Below, piece by piece: positions 32,905 to 41,525 of a stretch of DNA of 64,000 bases. The notes beneath the pieces are model-generated. The model searched no databases, was not told where the DNA came from, and was given only the letters and a program-made list of their open reading frames with translations. A program made the position numbers and the translations under genes. This DNA comes from Bacteroidales bacterium. Its GTDB lineage: Bacteria; Bacteroidota; Bacteroidia; Bacteroidales; UBA932. Position 1 is the first letter of the stretch, and every line of letters starts with the position of its first letter. The stretch spans positions 1 to 64,000 of the forward strand of contig JAEEVC010000009.1 of the NCBI GenBank assembly GCA_016287075.1, given 5' to 3'.

Positions 32905-33225
32905 CGCTTCTCGCAATCTGCGCGCAGCCCTTCATCCACGGAGAAGATCATTTTGGTGGATGAAGGGCTTCTTGATATTGTTTCATCCACGGTCCCTTGT
33001 ATTTGGGCGAATGGGAAAAATGCATTGCGTAGCGCTTTTGAAACATCGTGTCAAGCACGGGAACGGCCTCAGGAGGGCATAAGCGTGCTGCGCTCGACCT
33101 TGAAAGCATGGGGGTAAACACGGAAACGGCCTCAGGCGGGCATAAGCGTGCTGCGCTCGACCGTAGATGAGTGCCGGGGAACAGGTAGCGGGTGCCTCGG
33201 GATGCAGGAAACGGGAAGCCGTTCG
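32905..33225. other. Intergenic region with hairpin and 63-bp tandem repeat
   Basis: No protein gene is supported. A perfect 14-bp inverted repeat (AGCCCTTCATCCAC at 32926-32939 with its complement at 32956-32969) lies 21 bp after the fusion gene and may terminate it, although the following sequence is only moderately T-rich. A further ATCCAC half-site occurs near 32985. Two near-identical 43-bp blocks follow at 33057-33099 and 33120-33162. Confidence 0.6.
33057..33162. repeat. Two-copy direct repeat, 43-bp blocks with 63-bp period
   Basis: Blocks 33057-33099 and 33120-33162 share ACGG..AACGGCCTCAGG and GGGCATAAGCGTGCTGCGCT, differing at two or three positions. The 20-bp segments between and after them are less similar. 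It is between convergent genes; no origin is apparent. Confidence 0.8.
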
Positions 33226-35022
33226 CTAGAGCGTCAACTCCAGCCAGCGGGTTTCGGCGGCGTCGAGTTCGCCCTGGAGGGCGCCGTAGCGGAGGGTGGC
33301 TTCCTGCAGTTCCGCTGCCGACAGGCTGCCGCCGCTGAGCTTTTCTTCCAGAAGGGCCTTTTCCGCCTCGAGGGCGGGAAGGGCCTTTTCCAGTTCCTCC
33401 AGCTCGTGGTTCTCCTTCCAGCTGAGTTTGCGGCGTCCGGCGGGCGCAGGCGCAGCCGGCGACTTTTTCCCGGCGGGCGCGGCGGGTGCGGCGGCGCTTT
33501 TCGCCGCCTTTTTCCGCTCCGCTTCCAGTTCCTTGCGCGTTTCCCGATACTCGGAATAATCCCCGACGAAATCCTTGACGACGCCGTCGCCGGTGAAGAC
33601 GAATAGATGGTCCACGAGCCGGTCGAGGAAGTGGCGGTCGTGGGAAACGATGATGAGGCTGCCCTTGTATTCCTTCAGGTATTCTTCCAGGATGTTGAGC
33701 GTCACGATGTCCAGGTCGTTCGTCGGCTCGTCGAGGATGAGCAGGTTCGGCTGCTGCATCAGGACCGTGAGCAGGTAGAGCCGGCGCCTTTCCCCGCCGG
33801 AGAGCCGCTCGATCCGGTTCGAGAACATCTCGTGCGGGAAGAGGAAGCGGCCGAGGAGGTGGGTGTCGCCGACGGTTTCCAGGACGGTCTGGTCTTCCTT
33901 GAACCGCATGCCGTCCTGGCGGTAATAGCCGATCCGGAGGGATTCGCCGCGGTCGATGGTGCCACTGAGTTCGCCGCCCATCTCCGGGCGCCATTCCCCG
34001 GCAAGGAGGTTGAGGAAGGTAGTCTTGCCGGCGGCGTTCCGTCCGACGATGCCGACCCGCTCGTAGCGCTGGAAATTGTAGGTGAAGCGGTCCAGGTAGC
34101 ATTTCCCGCCCCAGAAGAAGCTGACATCCCGGCAGTTGATGACCTTGTTGCCGAGGTAGGTCCCCTTCTGCTGGACCTCGCTCATGTCCACGTTCCGGAC
34201 GATGTGGACATCTTCGGCCCGTTCCTTCAGTTCATAGAAGGCGTTCTTGCGGTATTTCGCCTTGCCCGTGCGGGCGCAGGGGGTGCTGTGCATCCACTCG
34301 AGTTCCCGGCGGAGGATGTTCCGGACCTTCTCGGTCTCGGCATTATAGTTGTCGATGCGCTCGGAGCGCTTCTGGAGGTAGTTCTGGTAATTGCCCCGGT
34401 AGGTGTAGATGGCCCCGCGCTCCATCTCGATGACGGTGTTGCAGACCTTGTCGAGGAAGTAGCGGTCGTGGGTGACCATCAGGAGCGTGCAACGGCTCCG
34501 GCCCAGGTAACCCTCGAGGAACTCGATGGCATCGATGTCCAGGTGGTTCGTGGGCTCGTCCATGATGAAGAACTCCGCCTCCGAGGCGAGCATCCGTGTC
34601 AGGGCGACCCGCTTGACCTCGCCGCCGGAGAGGTCCTTCATCGGCTTGTCCCAGTCCGTCAGGTTGAAGGAGGTGAGCAGCTGCTGGACCCGCCGCTCAT
34701 AGTCGTACACGTGTTCCTGGTCGAGATGGCTTGTCCATTCCGTCGAGTCGTCCATGATCTGGCGGAGGATGCTTTTATCGGGGTCGAAGGCATATTCCTG
34801 TTCCAGGAAAGCGATGCGGATGTCCTTGAGGAAGAGGATCTTCCCGCCGCTGTCCGATTTGTCTTTCCCCGCCATGATCCTCAGGAGCGAGGTCTTCCCG
34901 GTCCCGTTCGGCGCGATGAGGGCGATCTTGTCGCCCTCGTTGACATTCATGTAAATGTTCTCGAACAGGACCTTCGGCCCGTAGGACTTCGAGATGTTCT
35001 CGATCTGCAGGAAAGACGGCAT
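33226..35022 (-). CDS. uup: ABC-F family ATPase (Uup-like)
   Basis: Cytosolic tandem ATPase of the ABC-F group, which acts on ribosomes rather than transport. The 598 residues contain two ABC domains. The first has APNGTGKTS, LSGGEVKR and MDEPTNHLDI; the second has GRNAAGKTT, LSGGERRR and LDEPTNDLDI. A P-site tRNA interaction linker (about 240-290) joins them. A C-terminal Ala/Pro/Lys-rich hinge and coiled coil (about 510-595), typical of Uup, ends the protein. No membrane segment is present. It is the last gene of the minus-strand run and starts 9 bp after trkA. Confidence 0.9.
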   Translation of the reverse strand: MPSFLQIENISKSYGPKVLFENIYMNVNEGDKIALIAPNGTGKTSLLRIMAGKDKSDSGGKILFLKDIRIAFLEQEYAFDPDKSILRQIMDDSTEWTSHLDQEHVYDYERRVQQLLTSFNLTDWDKPMKDLSGGEVKRVALTRMLASEAEFFIMDEPTNHLDIDAIEFLEGYLGRSRCTLLMVTHDRYFLDKVCNTVIEMERGAIYTYRGNYQNYLQKRSERIDNYNAETEKVRNILRRELEWMHSTPCARTGKAKYRKNAFYELKERAEDVHIVRNVDMSEVQQKGTYLGNKVINCRDVSFFWGGKCYLDRFTYNFQRYERVGIVGRNAAGKTTFLNLLAGEWRPEMGGELSGTIDRGESLRIGYYRQDGMRFKEDQTVLETVGDTHLLGRFLFPHEMFSNRIERLSGGERRRLYLLTVLMQQPNLLILDEPTNDLDIVTLNILEEYLKEYKGSLIIVSHDRHFLDRLVDHLFVFTGDGVVKDFVGDYSEYRETRKELEAERKKAAKSAAAPAAPAGKKSPAAPAPAGRRKLSWKENHELEELEKALPALEAEKALLEEKLSGGSLSAAELQEATLRYGALQGELDAAETRWLELTL

Positions 35023-35031
35023 GGGCCGGGG

Positions 35032-36396
35032 CTATTTGAAGAACTTGTCCACGTCCTTGACGGCCTCGGGCAGGGCGAAGACGGCGACGCGGTCGTACGG
35101 TTCGATCCGGGTGTTGCCGACCGCGATGAAGGACTCGCCGCCGCGGATGACGCCGCCGATGATGGCGTTGCGCGGGAAGTCGATCTCCTTCAGGGTGCCC
35201 CGCGTGACCTTGCTGTCCGGGGCGGCCGTGTATTCGAGCACCTCGGCGTCGGTCCCGCTCATGTACTTGACGAAACGGACCTTGTCGGAAAGGGTGAACT
35301 TGAAGATGCGGCCGGCGGTGATGAGTTTCTTGTTGATGACGGCATCGACCCCCATCTCTTCGGCAAGACGCAGATATTCAATGCTTTCCACTTCCGCGAT
35401 GGTCCGTTCGAGGCCGAATTTCCGGGCGACGACGCAGGCGAGGATGTTCGCTTCGTCGTTGCCGGTGACGGCGACGAAGGCGTCGTATTCCTTGATGGCC
35501 TCCTCGACGAGGAAGTCGGAATTGCGCCCGTCGCCGCAGACGACGTTGACGTTGGACGGCAGGTTCTCCGCCAGGTACTGGGCCCGGTTGCGGTCGATCT
35601 CGATGAGCTTGATGTCGTCGATCTGGCGGGCGAGCTGGCCGGCGACCATCGCGCCGATCTGTCCGCCGCCGAGGATCATGACGCTGGAGACATCCACATT
35701 GTTCTTGCCGAGGAAGCGCATCAGGTTCGCGATGCCCTCCCGCTTGGACATGATGTAGAGGTGGTCCATGTACTTGAACTTGGTGTCGAACTTCGGGATC
35801 ACGGTCTCGTCGCGCCGGGCGATGGCGATGATGCGGAACTGGGTCTCGGCGCTGTCTGCGGCGACGGCGGCCGTAAACTCCGCGACCTTCATGTCCAGGA
35901 TGGGGGAATCCTCCTCCACCTTGAAGACGACGAGCTGGAGCTTGCCGCGGGCGAAATCCATCGAGTCCGTGGAGGCGGTGTGCTTGAGCAGGTCGATGAT
36001 TTCGTCGCAGGCGATCTTCTCCGGATAGAAGAGAAGGTCGACGCCCATGTCCTTGAACATCAGTTTGTTCTCCGGATTCATGTAGGCGAGGTCATTGACG
36101 CGCGCCGTCACGCGTTTCGTGCCGATCTTCTTCGCCAGCATGGCGCTGATGATGTTGACGGCCTGGGGGACGTTCGGGTTGACGGCGACCAGCAGGTCGG
36201 CCGTCTCCGCCCCGGCCTTGCGCAGCACGGCGATGGAGGTCGGGTCCCCCTGGATGGAAACAACGTCCGTCGTGGCGGAAAGCTTCGCGATCCGCGCCGG
36301 GTCCGTGTCAATGACGACGATGTCGTTGGCTTCGTGGCTCAGCATCTTCGCGAGGTGCGAACCCACCTCGCCGGCGCCTTCGATAATGATCTTCAT
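35032..36396 (-). CDS. trkA: Trk potassium transport regulatory protein TrkA
   Basis: Peripheral NAD(H)-binding gate of the Trk potassium channel. The 454 residues form two RCK repeats: first Rossmann motif GAGEVGSHLAKML (7-19) with VVIDTDPARIAKL, second GGGQIGAMVAGQLA (about 237-250). Each is followed by a TrkA-C domain, for example FPRNAIIGGVIRGGESFI near the end. The start at 36396 gives the Rossmann fold directly; the upstream open frame runs antisense. TrkH is not adjacent in this window. The gene follows the glycosyltransferase by 4 bp. Confidence 0.95.
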   Translation of the reverse strand: MKIIIEGAGEVGSHLAKMLSHEANDIVVIDTDPARIAKLSATTDVVSIQGDPTSIAVLRKAGAETADLLVAVNPNVPQAVNIISAMLAKKIGTKRVTARVNDLAYMNPENKLMFKDMGVDLLFYPEKIACDEIIDLLKHTASTDSMDFARGKLQLVVFKVEEDSPILDMKVAEFTAAVAADSAETQFRIIAIARRDETVIPKFDTKFKYMDHLYIMSKREGIANLMRFLGKNNVDVSSVMILGGGQIGAMVAGQLARQIDDIKLIEIDRNRAQYLAENLPSNVNVVCGDGRNSDFLVEEAIKEYDAFVAVTGNDEANILACVVARKFGLERTIAEVESIEYLRLAEEMGVDAVINKKLITAGRIFKFTLSDKVRFVKYMSGTDAEVLEYTAAPDSKVTRGTLKEIDFPRNAIIGGVIRGGESFIAVGNTRIEPYDRVAVFALPEAVKDVDKFFK

Positions 36397-36400
36397 ATCT

Positions 36401-37468
36401 TCATTTTTTCTTGATCTTGACCCAGTTCCCGCGCAGCAGCAGGGCATAGGGGACGATCCATCCCTTGTAACGGCCCCTGATGGCGGCGGGCGCCTGCTCC
36501 CGGAGCGCTGCGGAAGCGTCCACGCTGAGCTGCCGGTATTCCCGGTGCGCACGCAGGACGGCCCGGAAGGCGGACCAGTACCCCGTCAGGAGATACACGC
36601 CCGCGGCGGCCCCGTCCAGGACCATCCGCTGGCGGATGCGCCGCTGGGCCAGCCGTTCACATTGCTGCAACTGCTTGTCGGTCAGCGGCCTTTCGGGTAT
36701 GTCCGCCGCAAATGTCCGGGCGAGGTTGTTCTCCAGCATCAGGAGGTTGTTTCGGTAGTTCAGCTGCAGTTTGCGGGGGGAGGACGCGGGGAGCGTGCCG
36801 CCTCCGATGTGCCAGACGAGGGAGGAGGGGACCACCGATACCCGCCACCCGGCAAGCTGCATCCGCCAGCAGAGGTCGATTTCCTCCATGTGCGCGAAGA
36901 AGCGGTCATCGAGGCCGCCCAGCGCCTTCCACACGCTGCTCCGGACCATCAGGCAGGCCCCCGTGACCCAGAAAACATCCACGGGCTTGTCGTATTGCCC
37001 CGTATCGCGCTGGACCTTGCCCAGGATGCGGCCGCGGCAGAAAGGATAACCGAAACGGTCGATCATGCCGCCCGCCGCGCCGGCGTATTCGAACAGGTCG
37101 CGCTCGTACCAGGAGTGGAGCTTGGGTCCGCAGGCGCCGCAGTCCGGATGGCTGTCCATCCATTCCACGAGCGGCCCGAGCCAGTCCGGGGAAACTTCGA
37201 TATCGGAGTTGATGAGCACATAATACTCGGCCTCCACCTGCGCCAAAGCGCGGTTGTAACCGCCTGTGAAGCCGTAATTCCGGTCGAGGAGGAGGGTCCG
37301 GACCGACGGGAAACGCGTGGCGAGCAGCGTGCGCGAGCCGTCCGTGGAGGCGTTGTCCGCGACGATGACTTCCGCGTCCATCCCTTCGGTGGAGGCAAGC
37401 AGCCCCGGAAGGAACTTCGCGAGGAAGTCCTCCGTGTTCCAGTTCAGGATGACGACGGCGGTTTTCAT
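36401..37468 (-). CDS. Family 2 glycosyltransferase
   Basis: The 355 residues show a GT-A fold: VVILNWNTEDFLAKFLPGL, VIVADNASTDGS, NYGFTGGYNRAL, the metal-binding region YYVLINSDIEV, and GACLMVRSSVW with HMEEIDLCWRMQLAGW. They match the rhamnosyltransferase-like GT2 class. The C-terminal 90 residues include a hydrophobic patch (GAAAGVYLLTGYWSAFRAVL) that may contact the inner membrane. The acceptor is probably a surface glycan, but it lies outside any glycan cluster, packed between slyD and trkA with gaps of 3 and 4 bp. Confidence 0.88.
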   Translation of the reverse strand: MKTAVVILNWNTEDFLAKFLPGLLASTEGMDAEVIVADNASTDGSRTLLATRFPSVRTLLLDRNYGFTGGYNRALAQVEAEYYVLINSDIEVSPDWLGPLVEWMDSHPDCGACGPKLHSWYERDLFEYAGAAGGMIDRFGYPFCRGRILGKVQRDTGQYDKPVDVFWVTGACLMVRSSVWKALGGLDDRFFAHMEEIDLCWRMQLAGWRVSVVPSSLVWHIGGGTLPASSPRKLQLNYRNNLLMLENNLARTFAADIPERPLTDKQLQQCERLAQRRIRQRMVLDGAAAGVYLLTGYWSAFRAVLRAHREYRQLSVDASAALREQAPAAIRGRYKGWIVPYALLLRGNWVKIKKK

Positions 37469-37471
37469 GGT

Positions 37472-38152
37472 CTATGCGTCGTGGTGGTGGCAGCAGCCGC
37501 CTTCGTGGCCTTCGCCATGGCAACAGCCTTCGCCATGCTCATGGCCCTCGCCATGGCAGCAGCCTTCGCCATGCTCATGGCCCTCGCCGTGGCAGCAGCC
37601 TTCGCCGTCTTCGTGGTGGTGCTTGTGGCAATGGCCGTGGCCATGGTGGCAGCAGCCTTCCTCCGGCGGAAGATACTCACCGTGAAGGCCTTCCGTCAAT
37701 TCCTTCTCCGTCGCGTCGCGGACGGAAAGGACCTTGCCGCTGAAATGCAGCGTCTTTCCGGCCATCGGGTGGTTGAAGTCGAGCGTGACGCCCTCCTCCT
37801 TCACGGCGACGACCGTCGCGTTCACGACGCTGCCGTCCTTACCGATCATCGGCACGATCCGCCCCACCTGCATCAGGTCCTCGCGGAGTTCCCCGCGGAC
37901 CATGAAGGCCGTTTTCGGCACGTCGAAGCAGCGCTTCTCGTCATAAGGGCCATAACCCTCCTCCGGGCTGAGCGTAAAGGCGAAGGGGTCGCCTTCCGCA
38001 AGCCCTTCCACCTCCGCTTCAAAGCGGGGGATCAGCATGTGCGTGCCGTGGATATAGTCCAGCGGGCGTTCCTCCGTCGCGCGGTCCACGATGGCCCCGT
38101 CGACTTCCAGTTCGTAGGCGAGGACGGCCACTTTGTTCTTGTCTATCTTCAT
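37472..38152 (-). CDS. slyD: SlyD-like FKBP peptidyl-prolyl isomerase with His/Cys-rich tail
   Basis: Cytosolic prolyl isomerase and chaperone with metal-binding capacity. The 226 residues have a split FKBP domain (IHGTHMLIPRFEAEVEGLAEGD, then VTLDFNHPMAGKTLHF) around an insert-in-flap domain (about 68-125), as in SlyD. The tail from about 173 is very rich in His, Cys, Gly and Glu. It includes three 12-residue units of the form GEGCCHGEGHEH, more cysteine-rich than the E. coli tail. SlyD delivers nickel to hydrogenases and ureases in other bacteria; metal choice here is inferred. It is one base after pmbA and 3 bp before the glycosyltransferase gene. Confidence 0.93.
   Translation of the reverse strand: MKIDKNKVAVLAYELEVDGAIVDRATEERPLDYIHGTHMLIPRFEAEVEGLAEGDPFAFTLSPEEGYGPYDEKRCFDVPKTAFMVRGELREDLMQVGRIVPMIGKDGSVVNATVVAVKEEGVTLDFNHPMAGKTLHFSGKVLSVRDATEKELTEGLHGEYLPPEEGCCHHGHGHCHKHHHEDGEGCCHGEGHEHGEGCCHGEGHEHGEGCCHGEGHEGGCCHHHDA
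37499..37606 (-). repeat. 36-bp in-frame tandem repeat (three units) in slyD
   Basis: Units at 37571-37606, 37535-37570 and 37499-37534 each encode GEGCCHGEGHE plus H or G. They are almost identical at DNA level, so copy number should change easily by slippage without breaking the frame. Confidence 0.9.
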
Positions 38153-38153
38153 C

Positions 38154-39518
38154 TTAACCGTTGATATCTACGTTTGAAAATGCTAAGGTAGGAATTAATT
38201 TCGACATACACGCGCGTGCATCGTCCGCGACGTCGGTCAGGTTGTTCCAGAGGGAGATGAAATTGCCGGTCATCAGCATCTCGCGGACCGGGTGGACGAT
38301 CTTTCCGCCGGCGAAGGCATAGCCCTCGATGCCGTAGGAGAAGTCCCCGGTGGAGGAGTTGCTGTTGCCTCCGTTGAAACCCGTGACCAGGATGCCGTCC
38401 CCGACCTTCCGGAGCACGTCTTCCAGGGTCTTGCATCCGCCGGTCGGCAGGACGACGGCCCGCGTGCAGTCCTCCACGGTAGGCGCCGCGTCCATCTTCC
38501 GGGCGATGTAGGTGTTGAGGAAGAACATTTTCACCGTACCTTCCTCGATGACAGGCGCTTCCGCCGTCGCGACGCCTTCGCTGTCGAAAAGCCGGGCGCC
38601 GTTCGCCCCGGCGACGCGGGGCCGGTCGAGGACCGTCAGGCAGGAGGGAAAAACCTGCTCCCCGAGCCGGTCGGCAAGGAAGGAATTCTTCTGCTGGACC
38701 GAATAGCCGCCGAGGGCGGTCAGCAGGGGATTGAGCAGCTTCGAGGCGCATTCACTCTCGACGACGACGTTCATCTTCCCGCCGGCACAGAACTGCGGTC
38801 CGATCTGCCCCACCGCCCGGGCGATCGCCGTCCCGGCGCAGGTCGCAAGGGAGGGCAGGATGTCCGCGTACCGGGGCGATGCATCCCACCAATAGGCGCT
38901 GTAGCGGTCTCCGTCCGCCGATTCGACGGTGACTTCGTATCCGATTTCAAAGGATGTCTCCGTGTGCCGTGCGCAGAGGCCCTGCGAATCCATGACAATG
39001 CTGTCGAACACGCTGTCGGAATACTCGCCTTCTTCGGAAACGACCTTCCAGCCGTCTCCGGTGCGGTTTTTCAGGGTTGACCCCGTGGCAAGCGCGCGCC
39101 GGCGTTCCGGCGTCAGTTCCTCGACGGCCGGGTCGTACAGGCCCAGTTCCCGTCCGCCCGGGGCGTCTTTCGCCACGCGCGACGGGTCGGGCAGGTCGCG
39201 GCAGGGGTCGGGGGCGAGCATCCGGACCATGTCGATGCCCTTGCGGATGAACCCTTCCAGTTCCGCTTCCTCCAGCCGGTTGGTGGAGAAGGTCCCGAAG
39301 CGTCCGTCCACGAACAGGGCGACCTGCAGGCTCCGGTCGAGGGCATGCGTCACCTTGTCCACCTCCCCGTCCAGCATGCCGACGAGTTCAAGCAGGCTCT
39401 TGTTCAGCGTGACCCGCACTTTCCCGGCGCCCAGGGTGCGGGCGATGTCCATGCTTTTCCGGGCCAGGGCCATTTCTCCGGGCGTCAGGAGCCCGGTCGT
39501 GTTTCTTTCCATGTTCAT
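38154..39518 (-). CDS. pmbA: TldE/PmbA-family protein
   Basis: Partner subunit of the TldD/TldE protease, which degrades unfolded peptides and matures some ribosomal peptides; TldE itself lacks the zinc motif. The 454 residues carry no HExxxH but show family blocks such as MNVVVESECASKLLNPLL, QQKNSFLADRLGEQV, LTVLDRPRVAGANGARLFDSEGV and TGFNGGNSNSSTGDFSYGIEG. Its ATG overlaps the tldD stop by 4 bp, so the two are translationally coupled. Confidence 0.92.
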   Translation of the reverse strand: MNMERNTTGLLTPGEMALARKSMDIARTLGAGKVRVTLNKSLLELVGMLDGEVDKVTHALDRSLQVALFVDGRFGTFSTNRLEEAELEGFIRKGIDMVRMLAPDPCRDLPDPSRVAKDAPGGRELGLYDPAVEELTPERRRALATGSTLKNRTGDGWKVVSEEGEYSDSVFDSIVMDSQGLCARHTETSFEIGYEVTVESADGDRYSAYWWDASPRYADILPSLATCAGTAIARAVGQIGPQFCAGGKMNVVVESECASKLLNPLLTALGGYSVQQKNSFLADRLGEQVFPSCLTVLDRPRVAGANGARLFDSEGVATAEAPVIEEGTVKMFFLNTYIARKMDAAPTVEDCTRAVVLPTGGCKTLEDVLRKVGDGILVTGFNGGNSNSSTGDFSYGIEGYAFAGGKIVHPVREMLMTGNFISLWNNLTDVADDARACMSKLIPTLAFSNVDING

Positions 39519-40954
39519 TCTCCTCCGACGGTAAGGGATTGGACCAGCACGGTCGGGATGCCGCAGGAAACGGGGACGCTCTGTTCCTTCCCGCAGACCC
39601 AGGCACCGGGATCGACCGCGAGGTCATTGCCCACGGCCACGATGTCCGCGAGGGCCTGGGGGCCGTTGCCGATGATGTTGATATCCTTCACCGGAGCGCC
39701 CAGCCGGCCGTTTTCAATCAGGAAGCCGCTCTTGACGTAGAAGGTGAAATCCCCCTCGCCGATCTTGACCTGCCCGTTGGAGAATTCATCCACGTAGATG
39801 CCGTTGCGGACGCTGGCGATGATGTCCGCGGGTGTCGCATCCCCGCTCTCCATGTAGGTCGCGCGCATCCGGGGAAGCGGTGCATAACGGAAGGATTCCC
39901 GGCGCCCGTTTCCGGTCGGGGCCACGCCGTAATGCCTGGCGCTGATCCGGTCGTGGAGGTACGAGGTCAGGACCCCGTGCTCGACCATCCGGGTCTTTTG
40001 CCCGGGAACGCCTTCGTCGTCGAAGTTGAGCGCGCCGCGGTTGCCCTTGAGGGTCCCGTCATCGATGATGGAAATGGTTGAGGCACAGACTTTCTCTCCG
40101 ATCCTTCCCGTAAAGATGGACTGTCCCTTCCGGTTGAAGTCCGCCTCGAAGGCATGGCCCATGGCCTCGTGGAGCAGGATGCCGGAAGCGCCGGCGCCCA
40201 TCACCACGGGCATCTTCCCGCCCTTGGGCCGCCGGGCGGCGAAGCGTTCGTCGATGCCCGCAACCGCCTGGGACGCGATCTCCTCCAGCAGGGCGTCGCT
40301 GAGCATCTCGACCCCGCTCCGGTAGCTTCTCGAAACGGTCTTGTTCTCGGTCTGCCCTCCCTGCTGGAAGATCACGGACGCCGAGACGCTCCCCATCGGG
40401 CGCGTGTCATACTTGAGCTCGCCGAAAGCATTGTACATCAGGATGTCGCTGACCTGGAAGGACAGCATGGCGATGACCTTGACGATGCGGCTGTCGCGGC
40501 TCCGGATGCTTTTCTCCAGGCGCTGGAGGAAGGGGAGGAGGTCGGCGGCAGGCGTGCTCCGCCAATGCCGCTGAACCGGATAGCGGTCCGCGGCGGGATT
40601 GGGCTCGCCCCGGACGGGCCTCCGGGTCGGCCGGTCGCACGGCCGCGCGCCGGCTCCGTCGGCAATGGCCGCCGCGGCCCGCGCTGCGGACAGCATGTCC
40701 GGGACGGCCGTGCTCTCGGAGTAGGCATAGCCGGTCTTTTCCCCGTCCAGCACGCGGATCCCGACGCCGAAGTCGATGTGTTCCCCGCCGGAGGTCACTT
40801 CGCCGTCCCGGAGGGTCAGGTTGCCGTAGGTCGTGTTCTCGAAATAAAGGTCGGCATAATCGCCCCCGCGGGAGAGACTCTCCGCGATGAGGCGGTCCAA
40901 TGTCGGGCCGTCAACTTGGAAGATGCTGAAATACGCCTGTTTAGGCTTGATCAT
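39515..40954 (-). CDS. tldD: TldD-family metalloprotease
   Basis: Catalytic subunit of the TldD/TldE peptidase. The 479 residues contain the zinc motif HEAMGH in ILLHEAMGHAFEAD, with downstream blocks FDDEGVPGQKTRMVEHGVL, GRRESFRYAPLPRMRATYM and FTFYVKSGFLIENGRLGAPV. The N-terminal domain (YADLYFENTTYGNLTLRDGEV) is also typical. An Arg/Pro-rich segment (about 100-130, ARPCDRPTRRPVRGEPNP) looks like a loop extension. It overlaps the upstream zeta-like kinase gene by 14 bp and pmbA by 4 bp. Confidence 0.94.
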   Translation of the reverse strand: MIKPKQAYFSIFQVDGPTLDRLIAESLSRGGDYADLYFENTTYGNLTLRDGEVTSGGEHIDFGVGIRVLDGEKTGYAYSESTAVPDMLSAARAAAAIADGAGARPCDRPTRRPVRGEPNPAADRYPVQRHWRSTPAADLLPFLQRLEKSIRSRDSRIVKVIAMLSFQVSDILMYNAFGELKYDTRPMGSVSASVIFQQGGQTENKTVSRSYRSGVEMLSDALLEEIASQAVAGIDERFAARRPKGGKMPVVMGAGASGILLHEAMGHAFEADFNRKGQSIFTGRIGEKVCASTISIIDDGTLKGNRGALNFDDEGVPGQKTRMVEHGVLTSYLHDRISARHYGVAPTGNGRRESFRYAPLPRMRATYMESGDATPADIIASVRNGIYVDEFSNGQVKIGEGDFTFYVKSGFLIENGRLGAPVKDINIIGNGPQALADIVAVGNDLAVDPGAWVCGKEQSVPVSCGIPTVLVQSLTVGGE

Positions 40955-41519
40955 ACGCTGTCTTTTCTATCTGGCGGTACAGTTCGGGATCATGGATGAC
41001 CGTTCCCTTCTGGGAACCTTCCGCGATGATGCGGTAGGGCGGTTCGGAATTGTCGGCGAGGACCCAGCTGTTGCAGACCGGCCTGTATTCCCGGAAGAAA
41101 TTCCGCAGACCGGCGTAGTAGCGCCGCCGGACCGTGTCTTCCATGACGTCGTGCCCGCCGGTCGAAACCCGCGCCCGTACCCGGGCGAGGGCCGCTTCCG
41201 GCGAGGGCAGCCACAGGTACAGGATCGTAACCGAATACCCGAGTTCCTGGGCACTGCGTACCGTCTTGAGGAGCGAACGGGTCGCCAGGGTGCTCTCGAT
41301 ACCGAAATCCGCCCGTTTCCGGAACAGGTCCTGCATCTTGATGAGCATGTAACGGCCTGCCTGGATGGACGCGGCTTCCGGGCGGGAAGGGGAGAGCGCC
41401 TTCGCGAACTCGTCCGAATTGATGAACTCGCTGCATTCAAGCAGCTCGGGCAGGACGGTATAGGATGCCGTCGTCTTGCCCGAGCCGTTGCAGCCGGAGA
41501 TGATGAAGAGCCGGGGCAT
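40941..41519 (-). CDS. Zeta-toxin-like P-loop kinase
   Basis: The 192 residues have Walker A GCNGSGKTT (9-17), FINSDEFAKALSPSRPEAAS in the substrate-binding place, GIESTLATRS, and a C-terminal RRYYAGLRNFFREYRPVCNSW block. This is the predicted ATPase/kinase group related to zeta toxins (COG4185-like). Zeta kinases phosphorylate UDP-GlcNAc or other small molecules, and many chromosomal relatives are not toxins. No antitoxin-like small ORF is adjacent. The gene is instead embedded in a housekeeping-like operon, 6 bp after the POT transporter and overlapping tldD, so a metabolic role is as likely as toxicity. Confidence 0.82.
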   Translation of the reverse strand: MPRLFIISGCNGSGKTTASYTVLPELLECSEFINSDEFAKALSPSRPEAASIQAGRYMLIKMQDLFRKRADFGIESTLATRSLLKTVRSAQELGYSVTILYLWLPSPEAALARVRARVSTGGHDVMEDTVRRRYYAGLRNFFREYRPVCNSWVLADNSEPPYRIIAEGSQKGTVIHDPELYRQIEKTAYDQA

Positions 41520-41525
41520 GGGCGC

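Noticed and set aside
32948..34102. Minus-strand frame reaching from the ABC-F gene into the intergenic repeat
   Set aside because: Its downstream part is simply the translated tandem repeat and its upstream part is a shifted frame of the ABC-F gene rich in Arg and Pro.
37499..37606. Tandem repeats considered as a CRISPR array
   Set aside because: Units are contiguous 36-bp in-frame codon repeats without spacers, inside slyD.
40941..41519. Toxin-antitoxin module call for the zeta-like kinase
   Set aside because: No antitoxin-sized partner ORF lies on either side, and the gene is embedded in a housekeeping-like operon; kept as a kinase of unknown role.
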